Assembly (NCBI RefSeq): GCF_012396505.1
Contig: NZ_JAAXPN010000007.1
Coordinates: 45,985-109,984, forward strand
Direction: 5' to 3'
Source: Periweissella fabalis
Lineage (GTDB): Bacteria > Bacillota > Bacilli > Lactobacillales > Lactobacillaceae
DNA length: 64,000 bases
Positions 41,230-48,970 of the stretch are shown here, piece after piece (positions within the stretch are counted from its first letter, which is position 1; each line of letters opens with the position of its first letter). A program made the translations under genes and the position numbers. Below the pieces are notes generated by a model. It was not told where the DNA came from, searched no databases, and worked only from the letters and a program-made list of their open reading frames with translations.

Positions 41230-42204
41230 TTATAATGCTTGGGCTGCTGTAATTAAAGCAACTTTATAAACATCATCCGTATTACATCCACGTGATAAAT
41301 CTGAAATTGGTTTAGCAAGTCCTTGTAAAATGGGTCCGATTGCTTCAAAGCCACCTAATCGTTGGGCAATTTTATAACCAATATTTCCTGATTGTAAATC
41401 AGGGAATATAAAGACGTTAGCATTACCAGCAACATTTGATTCTGGTGCTTTTGCAGCTGCAACACTAGGAACGAAGGCGGCATCAAATTGTAATTCACCA
41501 TCAATTGCCAATGTCGAATCCATTTTTTGAGCTATCTTTGTTGCTTCAGTCACTTTAGTAACTTGGTCTGCTTTGGCAGATCCCTTAGTCGAAAAAGACA
41601 GCATTGCTACTTTAGGTTCAATTCCAAAAACCTTAGCAGTATTAGCTGATTGTATAGCAATTTCAGCCATTGTCTGTGCATCGATATCAATGTTGATTGC
41701 TGCATCAGAAAAGACATAGCGTTGCGTATCTTTTTGCATAATAAATGCTCCCGAAATCCGCGTTGAACCAGGAGCTGTTTTAACAATTTGCAAAGCTGGA
41801 CGCACTGTATCTCCGGTAGGGTGTTTAGCACCAGATACCATTCCATCAGCTAAACCCATGTACACCATCATTGTACCGAAGTAGTTAACATTAGTAAGCC
41901 ATTTTTCGGCAGTTTCAAAATCAGTCTTACCGTTGCGACGTTCTACAAGTGCTTTAATCATAGCTTGCAATTGATCCTTAGGATAAGTTTTTGGATTAAT
42001 AATTTGAATACCATTTAAATCAAATTGGTTTTCATTTGCAGTTAATGCAATTGCTTGTTCATCTCCAAGTAAAATTGGCTTAAGCAATTTTTCTTGTGCT
42101 AACCGGATTGCTGCTTCTTGAATACGTGCATCTTCTCCCTCAGGAAATACAATCCGTTTGTTTGCTCCTTGAATCTTAACTGCTAATTCTTCAAATAATC
42201 CCAT
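41230..42204 (-). CDS. pta: Phosphate acetyltransferase
   Basis: Interconverts acetyl-phosphate and acetyl-CoA. In heterofermenters it feeds acetyl-CoA to AdhE. The 324-residue protein has family text RIVFPEGEDARIQEAA near the start, KHPTGDTVRPALQIVKT, and the C-terminal FPDLQSGNIGYKIAQRL. The open frame reaches up to 42276 but overlaps ung. ATG 42204 follows GGAGGAAG and gives the standard length, so I use it. It is downstream of ung on the same strand. Confidence 0.97.
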   Translation of the reverse strand: MGLFEELAVKIQGANKRIVFPEGEDARIQEAAIRLAQEKLLKPILLGDEQAIALTANENQFDLNGIQIINPKTYPKDQLQAMIKALVERRNGKTDFETAEKWLTNVNYFGTMMVYMGLADGMVSGAKHPTGDTVRPALQIVKTAPGSTRISGAFIMQKDTQRYVFSDAAINIDIDAQTMAEIAIQSANTAKVFGIEPKVAMLSFSTKGSAKADQVTKVTEATKIAQKMDSTLAIDGELQFDAAFVPSVAAAKAPESNVAGNANVFIFPDLQSGNIGYKIAQRLGGFEAIGPILQGLAKPISDLSRGCNTDDVYKVALITAAQAL

Positions 42205-42238
42205 CAGATTACTTCCTCCAAAAAATAAATTATTGCAT

Positions 42239-42922
42239 TTATGCTGGCAAATGCCAATCAATAGGTTGTTGCCCATGCGCTATTAAATACGCATTAGTCT
42301 GTGAAAAAGGTTTAGAACCAAAAAAACCGCGATAAGCTGAAAGTGGCGATGGATGAGGACTTGTAATCACCAAGTTTTGTGACTCATCAATTAGCTTTTG
42401 TTTCATTTGTGCAGGTTTGCCCCATAAAATGAATACAACAGGTTGCGGTTTATCCGATAATGCTTTAATTGCAGCATCGGTGATTTCTTCCCATCCATGG
42501 TGGCGATGAGAATTTGATTGCCCTTCACGCACTGTTAAAACTGAATTTAATAGTAAAACACCTTGTTGTCCCCAAGTAGTTAAATTACCGTGTTCGACTG
42601 GTTGAATACCTAAATCAGTGCTTAATTCTTGATAAATATTACGTAAACTTGGCGGAATTTTAATTCCTGGTGCCACTGAGAAACTCAATCCTTGCGCTTG
42701 ATGTAGTTCATGATATGGATCTTGTCCCAAAATAACAACTCGGGTTTTTTCAAAGTCAGTTAAATTAAAAGCATTAAAGACTTCTGCTTTTGGTGGAAAA
42801 ATATTATATTTTTCTCGCTCAATTTGTAAAAAAGTTGCTAAGCTATTAAATTCTTCAGTGGCAAAATTCGGTGCTAAAATGGTTTGCCAATCGTTATGTA
42901 GCAATGATTTCATTAAATTCAT
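42239..42922 (-). CDS. ung: Uracil-DNA glycosylase
   Basis: Excises uracil from DNA. The 227 residues contain the catalytic water-activating motif GQDPYH (about 65-70), SFSVAPGIKIPPSLRNIY, LLLNSVLTV and the minor-groove loop HPSPLSAYRGFFGSKPFS. Length is standard for family 1. A second in-frame ATG three codons in is possible. Upstream of pta, an arrangement common in lactobacilli. Confidence 0.97.
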   Translation of the reverse strand: MNLMKSLLHNDWQTILAPNFATEEFNSLATFLQIEREKYNIFPPKAEVFNAFNLTDFEKTRVVILGQDPYHELHQAQGLSFSVAPGIKIPPSLRNIYQELSTDLGIQPVEHGNLTTWGQQGVLLLNSVLTVREGQSNSHRHHGWEEITDAAIKALSDKPQPVVFILWGKPAQMKQKLIDESQNLVITSPHPSPLSAYRGFFGSKPFSQTNAYLIAHGQQPIDWHLPA

Positions 42923-43071
42923 GTTTCCATTTCTTTGTAGTGCATGACACTAAATTGGCCACAGTATTATTATAACCGTTCTCAATTTATTTAGATACCA
43001 ATTATCCATACTGATAATTTACATGCTAAAATATAAGTAAATATGGATAGGCATTTAAAGGAGGGCATGGA

Positions 43072-43623
43072 ATGCGCAAGTTATATTTAAAACAAGTCAG
43101 CAGTCGTAGTTCACAAACCGCGACGACTGTCCGTGATACTAGTGGTAAAGCCGAGTACTTAGTTACGGGTAGTTTTGGCCGTGAAGATGCGTTTATTCAT
43201 GTATATAATAACCTCGGACATCTTATCGTTGAACTTGAACAAATTTCCTTTGGCCTTTTACCACGTTTTACTATTAAATTTCAAGATGAAGTGATTGGTT
43301 CGATTGGTGTATCATTAGGCACCTTATTAGATGTCATATATGTCCGTGAGCTAAATTGGTTTATTCGGGGCAGTTTGACATCTGGAACTTACTACGCTTA
43401 TCACAAACAATTGCGTTTGATGACAGTCAAACCCGTCAAACAACCAAATGGCTTCTATAATGAACTTACAATTACAAATAAATCACAAGAACCTGTTTTA
43501 ATTGGCATTGCTGTCATTTTGAACCGTTGGTTATTTAATGCTAAACCTTCACCACTTAAAAATATTTTACGGCAACCCATCACCTTAGCTTATTCGGGGC
43601 AAATAATACTTAAAAATCATTAA
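43072..43623 (+). CDS. LURP-one/YxjI-like beta-barrel protein
   Basis: A 183-residue protein starting MRKLYLKQVSSRSSQTATTVRD and continuing in short strands with repeated turn motifs (YLVTGSFGRED, VYNNLGHLIVEL, SGTYYAYHKQ). The pattern resembles the YxjI/LURP-one tubby-like fold found in many Firmicutes. I am fairly, not fully, sure of the family. Function is unknown; lipid or membrane association has been proposed for the fold. SD AAAGGAGG. Monocistronic with a terminator. Confidence 0.65.
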   Translation: MRKLYLKQVSSRSSQTATTVRDTSGKAEYLVTGSFGREDAFIHVYNNLGHLIVELEQISFGLLPRFTIKFQDEVIGSIGVSLGTLLDVIYVRELNWFIRGSLTSGTYYAYHKQLRLMTVKPVKQPNGFYNELTITNKSQEPVLIGIAVILNRWLFNAKPSPLKNILRQPITLAYSGQIILKNH

Positions 43624-43625
43624 AT

Positions 43626-43667
43626 AAAAAAAGACTGAAGCTTTTACAAATGATTCAGTCTTTTTTT
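43626..43667 (+). terminator. Terminator after the LURP-like gene
   Basis: AAAAAAAGACTGAA pairs with TTCAGTCTTTTTTT around a 14-base loop; it can act on both strands. Confidence 0.88.
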
Positions 43668-43718
43668 AGTTTTATTGATTATCTGGACGTCTTTTTTCTA
43701 CTCCATTTTACCTAATAG

Positions 43719-43759
43719 AAAAAAGGTTATGCCGAAATCTGATTATTTCACACAACCTT
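43719..43759 (-). terminator. Terminator of the first glnQ-glnPH operon
   Basis: On the minus strand AAGGTTGTG pairs with CATAACCTT, with inner GAAAT/ATTTC pairing, followed by TTTTTTC. It lies 40 bases past the glnPH stop. Confidence 0.75.
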
Positions 43760-43798
43760 CTTAATACACATCTTAATATGTTATAGCTATTTTTTATT

Positions 43799-45253
43799 TT
43801 AATTATTACCGAATCTCTTATCCGCCCACTTAGCTAAAAATGTTAGTAAAGTAATCACAATCAAGTACATCATTGCTACAAGGAACCATATCCGAAAACC
43901 TTGTGAATTTCGTGAGATAATAACGGTACCTGTTTGGGTCAACTCAATAATTCCAATTGCAGAAAGAATCGAAGTATCCTTTAATGTGATAATAAATTGA
44001 TTAATAAATGACGGAACCATCAATTTAACACCTTGTGGCAACACAACCTTACGCATTGCTTTCCAATAGCTTAATCCTAAAGAACGAGCGGCTTCCATTT
44101 GGCCATTATCAACTGACTTAAGTCCACCAGCAACAAAGGCTGCGATATAGGCTCCTTCATTTAAAGTTAAAGTTAATAGCCCTGAAAATAGTGCCGAAAG
44201 TTTATGCCCTGTTAATGATGGAATTCCAATATAAATAAAGAACGCCAATACCAATAATGGTAAGCCACGGAAAATATAAATAACTGTGCTAGCAAATCCA
44301 TGACTGATTTTATTTGGCACGATTGCTAATAAGCCAATAACCATTCCAAAGATTGTTGCTAGAATAATACCGAGAATAGTTAACATTAAGGTCTGACCAA
44401 TTCCCGCTAAGAATTGACTTTTATTTTGATTCAAAAGGCCCCAGATTGAATTATTGACTTTGGCACTGCCAGCAAAAGTCGATTCTTCAGCGCCAATATA
44501 TTTAGCAACAATCTTATCATACGTACCATCTTTTTTAATAGCTGCAAATCCTGCATTGAATTTTTCAATCAAGGCTTGATTATGGCCTTTTTTCACTCCA
44601 AAACCATAATATCCTGAGTTAGCGGGCTTTGTTAAAACTTTTAACTTAACTCCATTTTGAATTGCATACTTCATAACAGGCTCATCTTCAAATGTTGCCA
44701 CAGTATTCCCTAAGGCAACATCATTATACATTGTATTTGAATCATTGAAATATGTTACCTTAAAGCCATATTTCTTTTGAATCGTCAATGCATAAGCGGC
44801 TGCTCCGGTACCAGTTTTAAGTGCGACTGTTTTACCGCGTAAATCATTAAGTGATTTAATACTACTATTTTTAGCAACAGCTGTAATAACCCCAGTTTTA
44901 TAATATGGAGTACCAAAATCATAAACCAATTTTCGTGCAGGCGTAATCGCCATTCCAGCCATAATACCATCAATTTGTCCCGATAATACTGCTTGCGCAC
45001 CAGAGTTAAATGACATTGGTACAAGTTTAAAGGTAAAATGTTCACGTTTAGCAATAGCTTTTAAAATATCAATATCAATTCCAACATACTTACCATTCTT
45101 ATCTTGAAGTTCAAAAGGTGGATATGTGGTGTCCGTTGTAATTACATAGTGTGGTTCTTCACTTGCAGCTGCAAATTTGGTATTAGTAGCAATGATACCT
45201 AAAACAACGGTTAAGGTTAACATCAAATACTTTATCCAAGCTTTTTTATCCAT
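43799..45253 (-). CDS. glnPH: Polar amino acid ABC transporter, fused substrate-binding/permease protein (copy 1)
   Basis: A 484-residue fusion typical of lactic acid bacteria: signal peptide (about 1-30, ending AAASEEPHY), one substrate-binding domain (about 33-262; TTDTTYPPFELQDKNGKYVG, GTPYYKTGV, LKTGTGAAAYAL) and a permease domain with about five membrane segments (275-484; EAARSLGLSYWKAMRKVVLPQ is the EAA loop that contacts the ATPase). It imports glutamine, asparagine or related residues. Lactococcal GlnP has two binding domains, this one has a single one. It is downstream of glnQ and under an Asn-rich leader peptide, which suggests Asn or Gln as substrate. Confidence 0.93.
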   Translation of the reverse strand: MDKKAWIKYLMLTLTVVLGIIATNTKFAAASEEPHYVITTDTTYPPFELQDKNGKYVGIDIDILKAIAKREHFTFKLVPMSFNSGAQAVLSGQIDGIMAGMAITPARKLVYDFGTPYYKTGVITAVAKNSSIKSLNDLRGKTVALKTGTGAAAYALTIQKKYGFKVTYFNDSNTMYNDVALGNTVATFEDEPVMKYAIQNGVKLKVLTKPANSGYYGFGVKKGHNQALIEKFNAGFAAIKKDGTYDKIVAKYIGAEESTFAGSAKVNNSIWGLLNQNKSQFLAGIGQTLMLTILGIILATIFGMVIGLLAIVPNKISHGFASTVIYIFRGLPLLVLAFFIYIGIPSLTGHKLSALFSGLLTLTLNEGAYIAAFVAGGLKSVDNGQMEAARSLGLSYWKAMRKVVLPQGVKLMVPSFINQFIITLKDTSILSAIGIIELTQTGTVIISRNSQGFRIWFLVAMMYLIVITLLTFLAKWADKRFGNN

Positions 45254-45274
45254 CTTCTTACTCCCTACTCTCTT

Positions 45275-46012
45275 TTAAACATTTAATACTTTATTCAAGA
45301 AATCTTTTGCTCGCGGATCTTGAGGATTGCCAAAGACTTCCTCTGGAGTACCTTCTTCACGAATGTATCCATCAGCAAAAAATACAACCCGATCAGCAAC
45401 TTGCTTAGCAAAACCCATTTCGTGAGTTACGACAATCATAGTCATACCCTCTTGAGCTAAATCACGCATCACTTTTAGAACTTCACCGACCATTTCTGGA
45501 TCCAAAGCTGAAGTTGGTTCATCAAATAACATAATACTTGGCTTCATTGCCAATGCACGAGCAATTGCTACCCGTTGTTTTTGACCACCCGATAATTGAG
45601 TTGGTTTAGCATCTGCTTTGTCGGCTAAGCCAACTTGTGCTAACAACTGCATCCCTAATGTCTTAGCTTCTTCTTTTGATATTTTGCCTAATTCAACTGG
45701 AGCAAGCGTTACATTTTCTAAAACCGTTAAATGCGGAAATAGGTTAAAATGTTGAAATACCATACCAATATTTTCACGTACTTTATTTAAATTAGTTTCC
45801 TTAGCTGTTAAATCAATTCCATCAATTGCAATACTTCCAGTTGTTGGATTTTCTAATTTATTTAATGTTCGCAAAAAAGTACTCTTTCCTGATCCAGATG
45901 GACCAATCATTACAACTACTTCGTTTTCTTGGACCTCAAGATTAATTCCTTTAAGCACTTCATTGTCACCATATGCTTTGTGCAAATCAGTAACTTTAAC
46001 TTTTATACCCAT
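45275..46012 (-). CDS. glnQ: Polar amino acid ABC transporter ATPase (copy 1)
   Basis: The 245-residue ATPase has Walker [10 protein letters not shown] (37-45), Q loop [11 protein letters not shown], signature [15 protein letters not shown], Walker [15 protein letters not shown] and the H-loop VVTHEMG. It drives uptake through the membrane protein encoded 21 bases downstream. It is nearly identical to copy 2 (47860-48597) over large blocks, including 113 identical bases at 45876-45988. SD GGAGG 7 bases before the ATG. Preceded by leader peptide 1 and its terminator. Confidence 0.95.
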   Translation of the reverse strand: MGIKVKVTDLHKAYGDNEVLKGINLEVQENEVVVMIGPSGSGKSTFLRTLNKLENPTTGSIAIDGIDLTAKETNLNKVRENIGMVFQHFNLFPHLTVLENVTLAPVELGKISKEEAKTLGMQLLAQVGLADKADAKPTQLSGGQKQRVAIARALAMKPSIMLFDEPTSALDPEMVGEVLKVMRDLAQEGMTMIVVTHEMGFAKQVADRVVFFADGYIREEGTPEEVFGNPQDPRAKDFLNKVLNV

Positions 46013-46149
46013 TTTGATACCTCCACATCAACTTCATACTCACTTACACTAATGAAAACAAACTAATTTACTTTTTTTTCATTAAAACATAAATTATTAA
46101 GAACAATATCATCAATATGCAACTTAATGTTCGCTTAATTTTTGAACAT

Positions 46150-46190
46150 AAAAAAAGTAGACTGACTAAAGCGTCGTCTACTTTCTAAGA
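46150..46190 (-). terminator. Attenuator terminator (3:4) of leader 1, with competing antiterminator
   Basis: On the minus strand AAAGTAGAC (46176-46184) pairs with GTCTACTTT (46154-46162), extended by GAC/GTC, and ends in TTTTTTT. The 5' arm overlaps segment 3 (46180-46190), which can instead pair with segment 2 inside the leader ORF (46210-46220; 11 pairs, two of them G-U). The two folds exclude each other, as in a transcription attenuator. It sits between the leader ORF and glnQ copy 1. Confidence 0.8.
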
Positions 46191-46192
46191 TA

Positions 46193-46291
46193 CTAAACTG
46201 ATAAACCAGTCTCAGAAAATAATCGTCGCAAATAACCTAATTGATTAGGTAAATTTCGCGCATTATTATTATTTTCTAAAGACATGATCAT
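46193..46291 (-). CDS. Asn-rich leader peptide 1 of the glnQ-glnPH operon
   Basis: A 32-codon ORF between a good promoter and a terminator. It starts at ATG 46291, 9 bases after AGGAAG, and stops at TAG 46193-46195. It reads MIMSLENNNNARNLPNQ then LGYLRRLFSETGLSV, with six Asn in the first 17 codons, all AAT. The Asn codons (46268-46277) form one strand of a stem with 46214-46223 (10 perfect pairs). A ribosome stalled there for lack of Asn-tRNA would break that stem. I infer a cis-acting leader peptide sensing asparagine. It is too short to look like an enzyme, and could alternatively be a small free peptide. Confidence 0.7.
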   Translation of the reverse strand: MIMSLENNNNARNLPNQLGYLRRLFSETGLSV

Positions 46292-46324
46292 TGATAAGCA
46301 CTTCCTAATTTCTTGATTATTAAA

Positions 46325-46353
46325 ATTCTATCATTTTCTAGCAATCTTGTCAT
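46325..46353 (-). promoter_or_regulatory. Promoter of leader 1/glnQ operon
   Basis: On the minus strand ATGACA (46353-46348), exactly 17 bases, and TAGAAT (46330-46325). It starts 25 bases beyond the stop of the upstream glnPH copy 2, with no terminator between, so read-through from the upstream operon is possible. Confidence 0.75.
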
Positions 46354-46379
46354 TAGTTTTAATTAAAAAATTTTAGTTT

Positions 46380-47840
46380 TTAGTTTGAAGAAAACTTTTT
46401 ATCAACCCACTTAGCAAGGAATGTTAATAGTGTAATTATAATCAAGTACATTAATGCTACGATAAACCAAACACGGAAGCCTTGCATATTGCGTGAAATA
46501 ATCACTGTTCCAGTCTGTGTTAATTCAATAATCCCAATGGCTGATAATATTGAAGTATCCTTTAATGTAATAATAAATTGATTAACAAATGATGGAATCA
46601 TTAATTTAATCCCTTGTGGCATGATAATTTTGCGCATTGCCTTCCAATATGGCAATCCTAATGAGCGAGCAGCTTCCATTTGGCCAGCATCAACATTCTT
46701 TAAACCACCAGCAACAAAGGCCGCAATATAAGCTCCTTCATTTAAAGTTAACGTAATTAATCCAGCTACAATTGCTGGAATCTTAGTTCCAGTTAATGAA
46801 GGTAACCCAATGTAGATAAAGAATGCCAAAACAAGTAATGGTAAACCACGGAAAATATAGATTATTGTACTTGACAAGCCATATGCAAATTTATTTGGTA
46901 CAACAGCAAGTACCCCAATTAGAACCCCAAAGATAGTAGCAAAAATAATTCCAAAGACTGTTAATTGCAAGGTTTTAATAACTCCGCTGATAAATTGATC
47001 TTTATTTTGCTTTAATAAACCTAGAATTGAGTCATTTTCCTTGGCACTACCTGCAAATTTAGATTCATTAGATCCAAGGTATTTAGCCACAATTTTATCA
47101 TATGTTCCATCTTTTTTTATAGCTGCGTAACCCGCATTAAATTTAGCCAATAATTCTTTATTTTGGCCTTTTTTAACAGCAAATCCGTATTCACCACCAT
47201 TTGCAGGTTGTGTAATAATTTTTAATTTAACTCCGTTTTTAATGGCGTATTTCATAACCGGATCATCTTCAAATGCTGCCGCAGCATTCCCCAATGCAAC
47301 TGCATTATACATTGTATTTGAATCATTAAAATATGTTACTTTAAATCCATATTTCTTTTGAATTGATAATGCATATTGTGCTGAACCAGTTCCTGTCTTT
47401 AAAGCAACCGTTTTACCACGTAATTGTTTTAAATCAGTAATATTACTTTTTGGACTAACTGCTGCAATAATCCCAGTTTTATAATATGGAGTTCCAAAGT
47501 CATAAACTTGCTCCCGTTCAGGAGTAATTGTCATCCCCGCGATAATGGCATCAAACTGTCCTGAAAGTACACCTTGTGCACCAGAGTTAAAAGCAATGGG
47601 GACTAATTTATAAGTAAAATGTTCCTTCTTAGCAATCGCACGTAACATATCCATATCAATTCCAACGTATTGGCCATTTTGACCTTGAAATTCGAATGGT
47701 GCATACGTTGTATCTGTTGCAATTACATAATGTGGTTCTTTAGTATCAGCCTGTGCAGTTGTTGTATTAAAAATAATCATTCCAAATAGCATTGTGACCA
47801 TTAGCCAACTATATTTAAGCCATGTATGTTTTTTCATCAT
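46380..47840 (-). CDS. glnPH: Polar amino acid ABC transporter, fused substrate-binding/permease protein (copy 2)
   Basis: Paralog of the gene at 43799 with the same layout: signal peptide (first about 30 residues, ending TTAQADT), substrate-binding domain (IATDTTYAPFEFQGQNGQ, LKTGTGSAQYALSIQKK) and permease domain with EAARSLGLPYWKAMRKIIMPQ. It has 486 residues from ATG 47840; a second ATG follows directly. The open frame reaches 47867, inside glnQ, without a ribosome binding site. The two copies differ throughout at silent positions, unlike their glnQ genes. Differences in the binding domain may alter specificity. Confidence 0.93.
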   Translation of the reverse strand: MMKKHTWLKYSWLMVTMLFGMIIFNTTTAQADTKEPHYVIATDTTYAPFEFQGQNGQYVGIDMDMLRAIAKKEHFTYKLVPIAFNSGAQGVLSGQFDAIIAGMTITPEREQVYDFGTPYYKTGIIAAVSPKSNITDLKQLRGKTVALKTGTGSAQYALSIQKKYGFKVTYFNDSNTMYNAVALGNAAAAFEDDPVMKYAIKNGVKLKIITQPANGGEYGFAVKKGQNKELLAKFNAGYAAIKKDGTYDKIVAKYLGSNESKFAGSAKENDSILGLLKQNKDQFISGVIKTLQLTVFGIIFATIFGVLIGVLAVVPNKFAYGLSSTIIYIFRGLPLLVLAFFIYIGLPSLTGTKIPAIVAGLITLTLNEGAYIAAFVAGGLKNVDAGQMEAARSLGLPYWKAMRKIIMPQGIKLMIPSFVNQFIITLKDTSILSAIGIIELTQTGTVIISRNMQGFRVWFIVALMYLIIITLLTFLAKWVDKKFSSN

Positions 47841-47859
47841 ATACTCTCTCTTTCTTGCC

Positions 47860-48597
47860 TTAGACATTTAAAACTTTATTCAAGAAATCTTGTGCCCGTG
47901 GATCTTGAGGATTATTAAATACCTCTTCTGGCGTTCCTTGTTCGCGAATATAACCATCTGCAAAGAAAACAACCCGATCAGCAACTTGCTTGGCAAAGCC
48001 CATTTCATGGGTTACGACAATCATAGTCATACCCTCTTCAGCCAAATCACGCATAACTTGTAACACATCTCCTACCATTTCTGGATCCAAAGCTGAAGTT
48101 GGTTCATCAAATAACATAATACTTGGCTTCATTGCCAATGCACGAGCAATTGCTACCCGTTGCTTTTGACCACCCGATAATTGAGTTGGTTTAGCATCCG
48201 CTTTTTCGGCTAAGCCAACTTGTGCTAACAACTGCATCCCTAAGGTCTTAGCTTCTTCCTTTGATAGTTTACCTAATTCAACTGGAGCAAGCGTCACATT
48301 TTCTAAAACTGATAAATGCGGAAATAGGTTAAAATGTTGAAATACCATTCCTACATTCTCACGTACTTTATTAATATCTGTATTTTTATCGACCAAATTG
48401 AAGCCATTAATTAAAATTTCTCCACTTGATGGTTCTTCCAATTTATTTAATGTCCGTAAGAAAGTACTCTTTCCTGATCCAGATGGACCAATCATTACAA
48501 CTACTTCGTTTTCTTGGACCTCAAGATTAATTCCTTTAAGCACTTCATTGTCACCATATGCTTTGTGCAAATCTTTAACGGATACCTTTGCTGTCAT
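47860..48597 (-). CDS. glnQ: Polar amino acid ABC transporter ATPase (copy 2)
   Basis: A 245-residue ATPase with the same motifs as copy 1: [52 protein letters not shown]. The proteins differ mainly in residues 1-10 and 54-75. The bases 48461-48573 are identical to 45876-45988. First gene of the second operon, 20 bases before its glnPH. SD GGAGG. Preceded by leader peptide 2. Confidence 0.95.
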   Translation of the reverse strand: MTAKVSVKDLHKAYGDNEVLKGINLEVQENEVVVMIGPSGSGKSTFLRTLNKLEEPSSGEILINGFNLVDKNTDINKVRENVGMVFQHFNLFPHLSVLENVTLAPVELGKLSKEEAKTLGMQLLAQVGLAEKADAKPTQLSGGQKQRVAIARALAMKPSIMLFDEPTSALDPEMVGDVLQVMRDLAEEGMTMIVVTHEMGFAKQVADRVVFFADGYIREQGTPEEVFNNPQDPRAQDFLNKVLNV

Positions 48598-48744
48598 TTT
48601 AGTTCCTCCGGCTCTAAGCCATTAATTTTAATCAAAGTTAAGGTTTATCTAATTTAAATCAATTATTTAATTGAATAAAGCTGCTCATCATACTTAAAGA
48701 TGAACTTTAAACGCAAATATATCCATAACATTCGGCTTTATCAA

Positions 48745-48796
48745 AAAAATAAAAAAAGCAGGCTTACGTATCTTACATAAGTCTACTTTCAAGATT
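48745..48796 (-). terminator. Attenuator terminator (3:4) of leader 2, with competing antiterminator
   Basis: On the minus strand AAAGTAGACTTATGT pairs with TACGTAAGCCTGCTTT (14 of 15 positions, G-U included) and ends TTTTTTTATTTTTTT. Segment 3 (48785-48796) can instead pair with segment 2 in the leader ORF: ATTTTCA/TGAAAGT (7 pairs) plus GATT/AATC, closing an AACTC/GAGTT hairpin. That uses the first 5 bases of the terminator arm, so the two folds compete. Same plan as leader 1. Confidence 0.8.
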
Positions 48797-48813
48797 TAAC
48801 AACTCCATGAGTT

Positions 48814-48903
48814 TCAATCAGTGAAAATAACATATGCAAAAGAAACACAGCTAATCGTGTTTTTTTGATTATTATTCTCGCTTGTCTGTAATTGAAATTT
48901 CAT
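48814..48903 (-). CDS. Asn-rich leader peptide 2 of the glnQ-glnPH operon
   Basis: A 29-codon ORF from ATG 48903 (9 bases after GAGGT) to TGA 48814-48816. It reads MKFQLQTSENNNQKNTIS then CVSFAYVIFTD. The ENNNQKN run lines up with ENNNNARN of leader 1. The Asn codons (48870-48879) pair with 48823-48832 (10 pairs, two G-U), enclosing an AAACAC/GTGTTT hairpin. The layout matches leader 1 although most of the sequence has diverged. I infer a leader peptide for attenuation by Asn, perhaps also Gln, supply. Confidence 0.7.
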   Translation of the reverse strand: MKFQLQTSENNNQKNTISCVSFAYVIFTD

Positions 48904-48927
48904 GCTTAACTTACCTCTAAACTTTCA

Positions 48928-48956
48928 TTAATAAAAGTTTAGCAGTTTTTAAGCAA
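48928..48956 (-). promoter_or_regulatory. Promoter of leader 2/glnQ operon
   Basis: On the minus strand TTGCTT (48956-48951), 17 bases, TATTAA (48933-48928). It begins 15 bases past the pepV stop. Confidence 0.55.
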
Positions 48957-48970
48957 ATTGTCATTATTTT

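Noticed and set aside
46150..46353. T-box or riboswitch explanation for the glnQ leaders
   Set aside because: Neither leader contains the GGTGG T-box bulge or any riboswitch core I know. The Asn-run ORF with competing stems fits ribosome-mediated attenuation better.
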